Assembly: GCA_049604415.1 (NCBI GenBank)
Contig: JBMYTN010000023.1
Span: forward strand, 1-64,000
Source of the DNA: JBMYTN01 sp049604415
Lineage (GTDB): Bacteria; Pseudomonadota; Alphaproteobacteria; Rhodospirillales; Rhodospirillaceae
Reading direction: 5' to 3'
Length of the DNA: 64,000 nt
In this document: one piece after another, positions 1-7,540 of the stretch
Layout of the letters: every line of letters begins with the position of its first letter
Numbering within the stretch: position 1 is the stretch's first letter
Position numbers and translations under genes: made by a program
The notes under the pieces: generated by a model
The model's input: the letters and a program-made list of their open reading frames with translations, nothing else
Told to the model about the DNA's origin: nothing
The model's database searches: none

Positions 1-59
1 TATGGCCTGCGGACTTCTGCTTGACCTTGTCACAAATGCACTCCGTCAGAATGAACCTA

Positions 60-80
60 TTTGATCGGACAGGGCTCTAG
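60..80 (+). repeat. Head palindrome of a dispersed repeat (partial copy)
   Basis: Twenty-one bases that match the first 21 bases of the repeat at 843-942 at most positions, with short inverted ends (TTTGA/TCTAG here, TTAGA/TCTAA there). It sits about 10 bases before the chosen start of the VOC gene, where a ribosome site would be expected, so it may affect expression. Bases 1-59 show nothing else that I can support. Confidence 0.5.
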
Positions 81-90
81 CAGCAAAATC

Positions 91-846
91 ATGACCCATG
101 GAACCTTCGCATGGGCGGATCTGTCCGCCCTGACCTTGGAACGCGCCAAAGGCTTTTATGGCCCTTTGTTTGGCTGGTCCTATCAGCAGGTTACCCAGCT
201 TGATGGCAGCCCCTATTGGCTGGCTTCAACGGACCGAGGGCCCGCCGCCGGGCTGTTTGACATGCCCGAGATGTTCCGCAAGCTCAAACTGCCGAGCTAT
301 TGGATGCCCTATTTCTGGGTCATGTCGGCAGATAAGGCCTGCGAGCAGGGGCGTCGCCTGGGCGGCAAAGTGGAAATGGGACCGCTCGGGGATCCCAAGA
401 CCGGCCGGATCGCCTTGATCCGCGATCCCTTGGGTGCGGGGTTCACCGCAGTAGAGGGGCCGCCGGAGATGTTTGGTGCCGGAGCGCCGGGGATTGGCCA
501 ACCGGTGTGGTGCGCGCTGCATGTGTCCGATGCCAGCGCCGTGCGCGGGTTTTATGAGACCCTGTTCGGTTGGCGCTTTCGGGCCGCCCCCTGGTCCGCC
601 GGAGCCTATCGTACGGAAACCGCAGAGCGCAGGGAGGTCGTCGACCTGGTCGAGCTGAGCGATGCGGACCGGGGCCGCTATCAGTTTTGGGGGCTGCACT
701 TTCGGGTTCAGAACGCCCAGCAGAGCCAGAGGCTCGCGACATCGCTGGGCGGATCTTTGGTCCATGCCGATCAGGTTGATGGGGACCCGCTGCTGTTGAT
801 GCAGGATCCGGACGGGGCCGCGTTTTTCCTGCGCGGTCATGATTAG
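91..846 (+). CDS. VOC family protein with two glyoxalase/bleomycin-resistance-type domains
   Basis: A 251-residue protein with two vicinal-oxygen-chelate repeats. The N-terminal half opens with THGTFAWADL and a helix ending in FYGPLFGW; the second half repeats the pattern (WCALHVSDASAVRGFYETLFGW). Two halves of this size are usual for the family, which includes glyoxalases, dioxygenases and resistance proteins that bind a metal or a small molecule in the cytoplasm. The substrate cannot be read from sequence. I start at ATG 91 rather than TTG 61 because family members begin with a similar MTHGTF-type segment; the stop codon overlaps the start of a dispersed repeat. The neighbouring gene is convergent, so it is probably a single-gene transcript. 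Confidence 0.85.
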   Translation: MTHGTFAWADLSALTLERAKGFYGPLFGWSYQQVTQLDGSPYWLASTDRGPAAGLFDMPEMFRKLKLPSYWMPYFWVMSADKACEQGRRLGGKVEMGPLGDPKTGRIALIRDPLGAGFTAVEGPPEMFGAGAPGIGQPVWCALHVSDASAVRGFYETLFGWRFRAAPWSAGAYRTETAERREVVDLVELSDADRGRYQFWGLHFRVQNAQQSQRLATSLGGSLVHADQVDGDPLLLMQDPDGAAFFLRGHD

Positions 847-942
847 ATCGAACAGAGCTCTAACGTAGCCCGCCCTAACCTTATGGTTTGTCGTATTTTC
901 GAACCGCCGAACCGGTACCCACTTCGGCTGAAAATACTCTAG
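843..942 (+). repeat. Dispersed palindromic repeat element, full copy
   Basis: An element of about 100 bases between two convergent genes. It has a head palindrome (843-863, TTAGA...TCTAA) and a tail stem-loop: GTATTTTC (893-900) pairs with GAAAATAC (930-937), and inside it GCCGAA (906-911) pairs with TTCGGC (923-928). It ends in CTCTAG. A related copy lies on the minus strand at 10055-10155, sharing the 18 bases TTCGAACCGCCGAACCGG. The position between converging genes suggests it may stop transcripts or protect RNA ends, as REP-type elements do; that is inference. Confidence 0.7.
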
Positions 943-945
943 CCC

Positions 946-2007
946 TTAATCCTCAATAAGCGGTTCGCCCTTGATCATGCGCATCAGGGTTTCCCGATCC
1001 TCTGGCGTGACGGTGCGCTCGGCATCAAACACCACATGGGTTTCCGGCGGGGCATTCGGGGTTAGTTCGATGAACCACAGGCCATCGACTGCATTGGGCA
1101 GCATGGAATAGCGCAGATCGATGATCCGGTTCGGATCGGTTTTGCTCAGGGCCAGATAGCCTCGGGAGAACCAGCGGAAGCGCTCAATATCCTCGGCCTG
1201 TTGGCTGTCGGCATCCAGCCAAGGCAGATCCCGCGTAAGATCCAGCGCGGCAATGCTGGTCCCGGGATAGACCTTGGGGTCGGTGAAGGGCAGCACCCGG
1301 ACCGCATCGACATAATACGCATCGCCTTGGCGGTAGAGGGTCTTCCAAACCAACTGATTGCCAAAGCTGGGTTTGGCATCGATGACGAACTGCGTATGGC
1401 CGCGCTTCGCCGCCAGGTCCTGGCCCTCATCGGTGGCGGCCCAATGCTGGGTCAGCCCGAAGCCGAGATACAGCGCGGCCCAGACCCAGGCGAGGCGGGC
1501 AAACCACCCTGATCCTAAAGCGAGGCTCAGCACCACCAACAGCAACAGGGGGAGTGTGAAGATCGGATCGATGATCGAGATGATGCTCCAGGCGATCCGC
1601 GCATCGCTGAACGGCCAGAGCAGCATGGTGCCATAGGAGGTCGCGGCATCAAGCAGGCCATGGGTGGCATAGCCCAAGGTGCAATAGAGCACACCGGTCA
1701 GGAAGGGCAGGCCAAGCCAGCGGCCCAGGATCAGATGCAGCACCGTGGCGCAAAGAACGCCGCCTAAGGGGATGAACAGCAGGGAATGGGAGAACTGCCG
1801 GTGATATTCCAGATAGAGCAGGGGGTCGGCATCGGAGCGGATGAAGCTGTCCAGGTCCGGGGCCATGCCGCCGACCAAACCGAACAGGCCGCAGAGCAGC
1901 ATTTTGCGCCGGTCTGACAGCGTGCGATTGGCGTGGACCGTCTTTTTGCGGCGCAAGGTCCCCATGGGCAGCATTGCGCCGACCAAACCTTGTGTCAGAG
2001 GATCCAT
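946..2007 (-). CDS. YdjM/YbcI-type membrane-bound metal-dependent hydrolase
   Basis: A 353-residue inner-membrane protein. The start at MDPLTQGLVGA is typical of the LexA-regulated YdjM/DUF457 family, and the family motifs are present: GGMAPDLDSF (metal-binding Asp), HRQFSHSLLF (His cluster) and a later THGLLDA. Several hydrophobic segments follow (about residues 85-175), then a soluble C-terminal domain of about 170 residues. The family is annotated as metal-dependent hydrolase, but its substrate is unknown. I use the internal ATG because the upstream 21 residues read into non-family sequence. It is a single gene converging on the VOC gene, with the repeat element between them. Confidence 0.8.
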   Translation of the reverse strand: MDPLTQGLVGAMLPMGTLRRKKTVHANRTLSDRRKMLLCGLFGLVGGMAPDLDSFIRSDADPLLYLEYHRQFSHSLLFIPLGGVLCATVLHLILGRWLGLPFLTGVLYCTLGYATHGLLDAATSYGTMLLWPFSDARIAWSIISIIDPIFTLPLLLLVVLSLALGSGWFARLAWVWAALYLGFGLTQHWAATDEGQDLAAKRGHTQFVIDAKPSFGNQLVWKTLYRQGDAYYVDAVRVLPFTDPKVYPGTSIAALDLTRDLPWLDADSQQAEDIERFRWFSRGYLALSKTDPNRIIDLRYSMLPNAVDGLWFIELTPNAPPETHVVFDAERTVTPEDRETLMRMIKGEPLIED

Positions 2008-2102
2008 TGCTGACCGACCTTGCTTTTGTCCCTGCTGGGCGACCCTACAGCCAAACAAGCAGGGTCGCAAAGGGGTTAAGGCCGGTCTGGAGGCCGCTTG
2101 GG

Positions 2103-2678
2103 TTAAGAAATCTGGCAGCCGGGGATCACGGGCAACAGGGCTTTGCCGGACTCGCCGAAGCTGGCTTCGGTTTTCGGCAGCAAGGCCATGTCGAGAATAA
2201 CCTTGGCCCCGCTGATTTCGGAGCTGGCGATCATCTGTTCGCCCATCGGGCCGCTGGGCACCGTGTCATCCACATCGACGGTCAGGATGACATGCTGGCC
2301 GGGCTCCAGGCTTTCAAACTCGACCACGGCTTGGCGGTCGCCATCTTGTAGGGTCGGCAGCTTGGTTAAAAACTCGCTGCCATAGGCCACTTCCAAAGGT
2401 TGGTAGACATTGACCCCGGGGCCGCCGGATTGGGTGTCGAACAACAGGCCTGCTTTAGAGCCCTTCAGATCGATGGTGACTTTGAAATCGCTCATGGGGC
2501 ATTCGGAACCATTGACCAGGATAAACCGGTCTTTCGGGGCGGCCTCGATAAAGGCGACCCGCAAGCTATCGGGTTGGGCCATGGCGGTGCCCGACAGCAG
2601 CAAGCCCGCAGAGAGGACCGCACCCAAGCTGCAGGCGGATCGTTTAGCCATCGACGGAAAAGGGGACCGGTTCGCCAT
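2103..2678 (-). CDS. Secreted protein of unknown function (resembles proteins labelled aggregation factor core)
   Basis: A 191-residue protein with a signal peptide: basic start, hydrophobic run GAVLSAGLLLSGTAMA, then AQPDSL at a likely signal-peptidase site. The mature part begins RVAFIEAAPKDRFILVN and continues as short beta strands with a conserved-looking SECPMSDFKVTIDL segment; it resembles small alphaproteobacterial periplasmic proteins often labelled aggregation factor core, a label with little experimental backing. One pair of cysteines (ECPM and PGCQIS at the C terminus) could form a disulfide. Start choice: a good AGGAG lies 9 bases before the ATG at 2678, but abuts the ATG at 2687. 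It is separate from the flanking genes. Confidence 0.6.
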   Translation of the reverse strand: MANRSPFPSMAKRSACSLGAVLSAGLLLSGTAMAQPDSLRVAFIEAAPKDRFILVNGSECPMSDFKVTIDLKGSKAGLLFDTQSGGPGVNVYQPLEVAYGSEFLTKLPTLQDGDRQAVVEFESLEPGQHVILTVDVDDTVPSGPMGEQMIASSEISGAKVILDMALLPKTEASFGESGKALLPVIPGCQIS

Positions 2679-2936
2679 GGGTTTCATCTCCTAAGGGCTT
2701 TACGACTGTGGGGTTGGCATGGGATACCCAGGCGCTCCGGATGTCCCGACCGTTGAAATCAGTTTTGTGGCACCGTTTGGACTACGGTCCCGGTGACGGC
2801 TTGGTTCAAAATCCAAGCCGGAAACACGCCAATTTGTTGCAGGATATTTTGCGGCCTGGGACCAGCCCGCTTTTGAGGGCCGGGTTGCCCCCCCGGATCG
2901 TTTGACTCTCTTGCGCTTTTTTTGAGGCCTCATCCT

Positions 2937-3953
2937 TTGCTCGCTATTGCCGCTGATAATCTGCTGTCCCCCATGACCCTGGCCTTCGTGCTGGGCGTCC
3001 TCGCCGCATTGGTGCGCTCCGATCTGCGTCTGCCGGAACAGATCTACGCCGTCTTTTCGCTCTATTTGCTGTTCGCCATCGGCTTGAAGGGCGGGGCCGC
3101 GCTGGCCGTTGCCGACCCCTGGGCGGTGTTGCCCGCCCTTGGTGTCACCTTGGTGCTGGGCACCATCACACCGCTGTGGAGCTATGGCATTTTGCGCCGG
3201 GTGGGTCGCTTTGCCCCGGTGGATGCGGCGGCGATTGCCGCCCATTATGGCAGCGTATCAGCGGTGACCTTTATTGCCGCAGGGGCGTTTCTGGAGGCCG
3301 ATGGCCGCAGCGCGGAGGCGTTTATTCCGGCCCTGGTGGCGGTGTTGGAAGTGCCCGCCATCCTGATTGCCATCCTTGTCGGTCGCCAAGCCATGGCCAA
3401 GGCCGACAATGCCAGCGCCGATCAAACCCTGCCCGGTGCACCCGCAGGCACGACCTCCATGGGTGCCCTGATGCATGAGCTGCTGGCGGGCAAGGTGACC
3501 CTGATGCTGGCCGGGGGCTTGGTGATCGGTTTCCTAAGCGGTCCGGATGGGCTGGACCAGGTTGCCCCGCTGTTCATTGATCCGTTTAAAGGCGTGTTGA
3601 CCCTGTTCCTGCTCGAACTTGGCCGCCTGGCCGGGCAAAGGCTGTCCGACCTACCCAAGGTCGGTGTCTTCCTGATCGCCTTTGGCATTTTGATGCCGAT
3701 CCTGAACGGCACGGTCGGGGCCGGTTTGGGGCTGATTGCGGGTTTGAGCCCGGGGGGGGCCTTTTTGCTCGCGGTCCTGGCGGCCAGCGCCAGCTACATC
3801 GCCGCGCCTGCTGCGGTCCGGATGACCTTGCCGGAGGCCAATCCGGGCTATTATCTCACCGCGTCCTTGGCGATCACCTTCCCGTTTAATATCATCCTTG
3901 GACTGCCACTCTATTTGTCCATCACCGAGTTTTTGGCCTCCGTCCTAGGCTGA
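2937..3953 (+). CDS. sbtA: SbtA-type sodium-dependent bicarbonate transporter
   Basis: A 338-residue integral membrane protein with about ten hydrophobic segments in two inverted halves. The N terminus, LLSPMTLAFVLGVLAALVRSDL, matches the SbtA family signature. In cyanobacteria SbtA imports HCO3- with Na+ for carbon fixation; proteobacterial relatives may do the same or carry other anions. I start at TTG 2937: GAGG lies nine bases upstream, and the resulting N terminus MLAIAADNLLSP matches relatives; TTG 2922 and ATG 2973 are alternatives. The PII-like gene 19 bases downstream is the usual partner and supports the call. Confidence 0.85.
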   Translation: MLAIAADNLLSPMTLAFVLGVLAALVRSDLRLPEQIYAVFSLYLLFAIGLKGGAALAVADPWAVLPALGVTLVLGTITPLWSYGILRRVGRFAPVDAAAIAAHYGSVSAVTFIAAGAFLEADGRSAEAFIPALVAVLEVPAILIAILVGRQAMAKADNASADQTLPGAPAGTTSMGALMHELLAGKVTLMLAGGLVIGFLSGPDGLDQVAPLFIDPFKGVLTLFLLELGRLAGQRLSDLPKVGVFLIAFGILMPILNGTVGAGLGLIAGLSPGGAFLLAVLAASASYIAAPAAVRMTLPEANPGYYLTASLAITFPFNIILGLPLYLSITEFLASVLG

Positions 3954-3972
3954 TCCTGCAGGAGACGTCCCG

Positions 3973-4299
3973 ATGCATTCCTTAAAGCTTGTGACCTTGG
4001 TGGCGGAATCCCTGTTGGAAAAGCGGCTGCTGGAGGAGATGCGCCAAGCAGGAGCCAGTGGCTACACCACCTCGCCCGCCCATGGCGAAGGGTCCCGGGA
4101 CTTGCGCACCGGTTTGCTGGAGGAGGGCAATGTCCGCATCGAGGTCATTGTCACCGAAGAAGTTGCCGAGAAGATCATGGCGCGGATGGAAAGCGCCTAT
4201 TTTCCCTATTACGCCGTGATTTGCTGGCTGACCGATGTGTCCGTGGTCCGGGCCGACAAATATGCCGGATCCCCCCGGGAGCGCCCCTGGCTGCGATAG
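3973..4299 (+). CDS. sbtB: SbtB-like PII-family regulatory protein
   Basis: A 108-residue small PII-like protein (LKLVTLVAESLLEKRLLEEM, then the GASGYTTSPAHGEG T-loop region, then IEVIVTEEVAEKIMARM). SbtB proteins are trimers that bind cAMP, AMP or ADP and attach to SbtA from the cytoplasm to control bicarbonate uptake. The C terminus ends RPWLR and lacks the CGxxxC redox loop that some cyanobacterial SbtB proteins carry. It is in an operon with sbtA (19-base gap, with a good AGGAGA before the ATG). A cAMP link is possible because an adenylate cyclase is encoded at 53-55 kb, but that is speculation. Confidence 0.85.
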   Translation: MHSLKLVTLVAESLLEKRLLEEMRQAGASGYTTSPAHGEGSRDLRTGLLEEGNVRIEVIVTEEVAEKIMARMESAYFPYYAVICWLTDVSVVRADKYAGSPRERPWLR

Positions 4300-4399
4300 C
4301 ATATCGATTCAGTCTCGGCTTGTTGGCTTTCTTGGAGTCAAGTCTCCACAACATCAAGCTTACGGTGAGGGTGGTGAGGGCTGATCAGATTAGAGTCTC

Positions 4400-5452
4400 T
4401 CAGCTCGGCGGCATTCCCTTATTGTTGGGTTTATTATCCGATGGTGAGAACGCCGCGATAATCCGATCAAGCAATGAATAAAATATTTCAACGGCATAAC
4501 CAGCTGTGAAGGCGAGGGCTAGTGGCGTTAATGACAGTGAGTATTGTGTTGTAACGCCCTCAGAAGATACGCCACTTCCTAGAAGCCAGCTAATAACAAC
4601 TCCAGCTATTGTACCCACTGCAATTCTAACATAAACAGAGCTCACAACGCTCAACTTTAACTTATTGTTTTGGATGCTCACATGGACGCGTCTGAGCAAG
4701 AAAACGCAAGCTCCAAGGGCACCTGCAACAATTGGATACAGATAACTGTTTAACGTTTCAATAATTTGTCTGGCAAAGATTAATGCTCTTTGGGAATCGT
4801 CGATGGTTGTATCTTGTATTGGTTTTTCATCTCCTTGGAAAACAAGAATAGAAAGAAAAAAAGTTGCGTTTCTGACTGCTGAATTCAAACTTTCTAATAA
4901 AGCTTTGCAGTCATTAGGCCCTTCTTCAATTGTACCCCAGCATTTTAGATTGAGATCAGCATAAATCGTATCGGCATAATTTCCGGATTTGAGTTGATAA
5001 ATGTTACTTGTCCCTTCAATGATTTGCTTTTCAAGATATCCAATGTAAGCTCCATACATTAGTAGTGAAAGTGTAACGGTAAGTAATAAATATCCAAGCA
5101 TGGCCAATCGACCAATCTTAAATCTTATTCTATTACGAATTTCTTCTGCTGCTTCAGGGGTGTGGGGGCGCCTTCCTAATTCATACAATCTTGTAAAGTA
5201 TATTCCTTGTGGGTCAGCGTTTTCATCCCCTAACTCAATTAAATCTGAGTATGCTTTCCAAAAACAAAGTTCTTTTTTCGCATCAAAATTTTCATCACTT
5301 TCAATTAGCATATCTCTGATGGAGTTAACTATGTCATTGTTTACACTTATTCCGCGATCAGAGAGGTAAAAAATCATTTCATGAGCAATATCTGCAGCTA
5401 GTTTGCACCGTTCTAACCTATTTTTCTTGAAGTCCTGATAATGTATCGTCAC
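4400..5452 (-). CDS. Membrane protein of unknown function, AT-rich island gene 2
   Basis: A 350-residue protein I do not recognise. About 115 N-terminal residues are soluble, charged and helical; then come a membrane segment near 117-138, an extracytoplasmic stretch with two cysteines (LKCWGTIEEGPNDC), and three more segments near 235-255, 272-295 and 305-327. It starts with GTG, whose first G is the last base of the upstream gene's TAG stop, so the two are translationally coupled. Base and codon use is clearly more AT-rich than every flanking gene, a sign of transfer. No enzyme motif is visible; a role as a membrane effector or sensor paired with the secreted protein is only inference. Confidence 0.65.
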   Translation of the reverse strand: MTIHYQDFKKNRLERCKLAADIAHEMIFYLSDRGISVNNDIVNSIRDMLIESDENFDAKKELCFWKAYSDLIELGDENADPQGIYFTRLYELGRRPHTPEAAEEIRNRIRFKIGRLAMLGYLLLTVTLSLLMYGAYIGYLEKQIIEGTSNIYQLKSGNYADTIYADLNLKCWGTIEEGPNDCKALLESLNSAVRNATFFLSILVFQGDEKPIQDTTIDDSQRALIFARQIIETLNSYLYPIVAGALGACVFLLRRVHVSIQNNKLKLSVVSSVYVRIAVGTIAGVVISWLLGSGVSSEGVTTQYSLSLTPLALAFTAGYAVEIFYSLLDRIIAAFSPSDNKPNNKGMPPS

Positions 5453-6057
5453 TATTCAATCTCCATGGTGATGAAGCAATCTTGCGAGACGCATTTACAG
5501 GCAGGAATGGTACGGCTTAGGCAGGGAATATAATCACCATCAACGAGAACTCTTAACTCTGCTCTTCCGGTCCCTAGGTATTCAGTGACCGAATCTCCTC
5601 TCCAATCAAAAAATAGGTCTGTGGAGATTGGATATGAGCCGAGAACTTTGCCATTTAATTCAACCTTAGCCGCGTTATTATTTATGGATCCAGCTGGCAA
5701 TTCGAATTTGTGGGGCTTTCCAGCAGTATTGTATCCACGAATTTCTATTATGACGTTATTAGTAATAGCTGCTTTGTAGGTAAAATCTGGATTACCTTGT
5801 AGTCTAATCCAAATATAGAGTGGAGATGAGCGGGAGATTTTGGGCTTACCATCAACAACATAACCCATTAATGGGCAATCAGATTTCTTAGGTGGAATTG
5901 CCAACTCAGTTAAAATAATTGGGTTCGCCCATCGTTGGTTTTTGAAATCATTAACTCTGGGTGCGTCCTGATGGCAGTGATTCACTTGTGCGCTCATACT
6001 TGGCGACACCAAAAATGTCAGCGAAAGAACTGTTGTTAAAACCAGAATGCGAATCAT
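5452..6057 (-). CDS. Secreted protein of unknown function, AT-rich island gene 1
   Basis: A 201-residue protein with a clear signal peptide (MIRILVLTTVLSLTFLVSPSMSA, cleavage near AQV). The mature part is beta-rich and holds eight cysteines, five of them close together at the C terminus (CLSRTIPACKCVSQDC), which suggests disulfides outside the cytoplasm. It resembles DUF2914-like or other small beta domains only loosely, and I do not claim a family. It is the first gene of a two-gene AT-rich operon and shares one base with the next start codon. The region upstream is the most AT-rich in the window and must hold its promoter. Confidence 0.6.
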   Translation of the reverse strand: MIRILVLTTVLSLTFLVSPSMSAQVNHCHQDAPRVNDFKNQRWANPIILTELAIPPKKSDCPLMGYVVDGKPKISRSSPLYIWIRLQGNPDFTYKAAITNNVIIEIRGYNTAGKPHKFELPAGSINNNAAKVELNGKVLGSYPISTDLFFDWRGDSVTEYLGTGRAELRVLVDGDYIPCLSRTIPACKCVSQDCFITMEIE

Positions 6058-6376
6058 TTTGATGGAGTCCCCATTTTTAAGAATAATCTGGCTACAAAGT
6101 TCAATAATACAATTTCAAGTTATTTTTGCAAATTCGAAGAAATTTTCTTCAAAAAAACGTATAAGTTTAATTGCTCAAAACAAATTTCCTGCGAATTTCA
6201 TTCATGTAATTGTTTTTATTGAACTCTGAATGGATCAATCAAAAATTAGGAAAAAACAAAATTAAAATAAAAACAAGAAAAAATGGCTGCCGATTCAGGA
6301 TCTGACTCTGATTGAGGGCGAGTCCCGTTCCTCCCCCTTTTGTGACGCTAGGCTAGCTGAAATTATAAGATCTCGT
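6058..6376. other. AT-rich intergenic region upstream of the island pair
   Basis: About 320 bases of very AT-rich DNA with many A and T runs, in sharp contrast to the GC-rich surroundings. No convincing gene is present. It must carry the promoter of the minus-strand pair at 4400-6057; many AT-rich hexamers could serve, so I do not pick one. The composition switches back to genome-like just before the end of the DUF3179 gene at 6377, so the right-hand island border lies near 6290-6370. Confidence 0.6.
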
Positions 6377-7384
6377 TTAATCGGACGATGGGGGAGTAGT
6401 GTGCGCAGTGCCGAGGCCATGGATGGTGCCATCCGGATGGAAGGCATGGAAGGCAAAGGCGAAGGTGGTGACAAAGGGCACCGGTTTTGCCCCGGCCCCA
6501 AACACCTCGACAAAGCCAACATCGCGTCCCTCGGCGATCAGGGGGTTATCCAGCGCTGAGGCCATGCCTTCCTGCCAGACCAGCCGCAGGTCTCCGCTGG
6601 TGATTTCTCCAGCTTCGCGCAGGGTTTCCAGCGGCCAGGCCTCCTCGCCGACCGCGACCACATAGGCCAGCGGTTCAATGCCCTCGACCATATCGCCGCG
6701 ATAGAGGAAGGGCCGGGCGCTGGTGTCGTAGAACGGATAGGGGTTGATGCCATAGCGCCGCGCCGTTGGGTCGGTGGGCACCAGGACTTGGCCCTCGGGA
6801 TGGGCTGCGGCGAATTGGCCATAGGGCAGGATGGGCGCAGAGAGCAGGGTCAGTTTGGTTCCGGCATGCGCCCCGATGATCCCGACACCGGTGAACTGCT
6901 GCCACCAGCTTTCGGTCTGGCGATCATACATAATCATGTCGGATTTGCGCAGCTTGCCGGAAACGCCGAATTCCAAAACTTGCCCATCAACGGTCCGGTC
7001 AAAGGCAATGGCGGTGTTGCAGAGCGGGCAATAGGTCACTGCAACCGGTCGGCCCTCAATCACATCATTGGCGATCTCATGCCAAGTCAGGACCCGCAGC
7101 GGATAGGCTTTGGCCGTCGAACCAACCCGCAGCACAACCACCGGCTCATCGGCCTTTAGATTATCAATGGTGCTGACGGGTTTGAATTTGGGGTCATCGA
7201 TGGAGGGGATGCCGTCCTTGGGCGGCCCGCCCGACAGGATGGTGCCGAACTCAACGGTCGATTTGCTGAAGTCGGTTTGCGGCCATTCCCGCACCCAACC
7301 CGAAGGCGGCTCGGTGGCATGGCTGGGGGCCAGTGTGAACCAGGCCAATCCGACAAGGATCGCTAAGCTGCGAAACAGGTGCAT
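6377..7384 (-). CDS. DUF3179 domain-containing exported protein
   Basis: A 335-residue protein with a signal peptide (MHLFRSLAILVGLAWFTLAPSHA). The DUF3179 hallmarks are clear: DGIPSIDDPKF, AYPLRVLTWHEIANDVI, VTYCPLCNTAIAFDR, GVSGKLRKSDMIMYDRQT, ESWWQQF and RRYGINPYPFYD. The family's function is unknown; the CPLC motif suggests a redox-active or metal-binding pair, and the protein acts outside the cytoplasm. The start is set by GGAGG just upstream of ATG 7384; longer readings add non-family sequence. Its neighbours are the AT-rich island and katG, with a terminator at 7494-7518 separating it from katG, so it has its own transcript. Confidence 0.85.
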   Translation of the reverse strand: MHLFRSLAILVGLAWFTLAPSHATEPPSGWVREWPQTDFSKSTVEFGTILSGGPPKDGIPSIDDPKFKPVSTIDNLKADEPVVVLRVGSTAKAYPLRVLTWHEIANDVIEGRPVAVTYCPLCNTAIAFDRTVDGQVLEFGVSGKLRKSDMIMYDRQTESWWQQFTGVGIIGAHAGTKLTLLSAPILPYGQFAAAHPEGQVLVPTDPTARRYGINPYPFYDTSARPFLYRGDMVEGIEPLAYVVAVGEEAWPLETLREAGEITSGDLRLVWQEGMASALDNPLIAEGRDVGFVEVFGAGAKPVPFVTTFAFAFHAFHPDGTIHGLGTAHTTPPSSD

Positions 7385-7493
7385 CGATTGCCTCCACCGT
7401 TTGGTGTTTTCCTTTCCTATCAACCTGTACCTAGACATTGACAGACGCAAAGGAAACGGCGGCATCTCCCGCAGACGTGAACGCACAGAAAAG

Positions 7494-7518
7494 GGGGCGG
7501 GAATAGCTCCCGCCCCCC
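7494..7518 (-). terminator. Rho-independent terminator of katG
   Basis: A ten-base-pair stem, GGGGGCGGGA (7494-7503) with TCCCGCCCCC (7509-7518), and a five-base loop. Read on the minus strand it follows the katG stop by about 22 bases and ends in CTTTTCT, as an intrinsic terminator should. It also insulates the DUF3179 gene downstream on the same strand. Confidence 0.8.
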
Positions 7519-7540
7519 ATTCCAGGTGTTGTGCACGGCC

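Noticed and set aside
1..59. Possible promoter with CTTGAC near base 20
   Set aside because: No matching -10 hexamer at proper spacing could be found.
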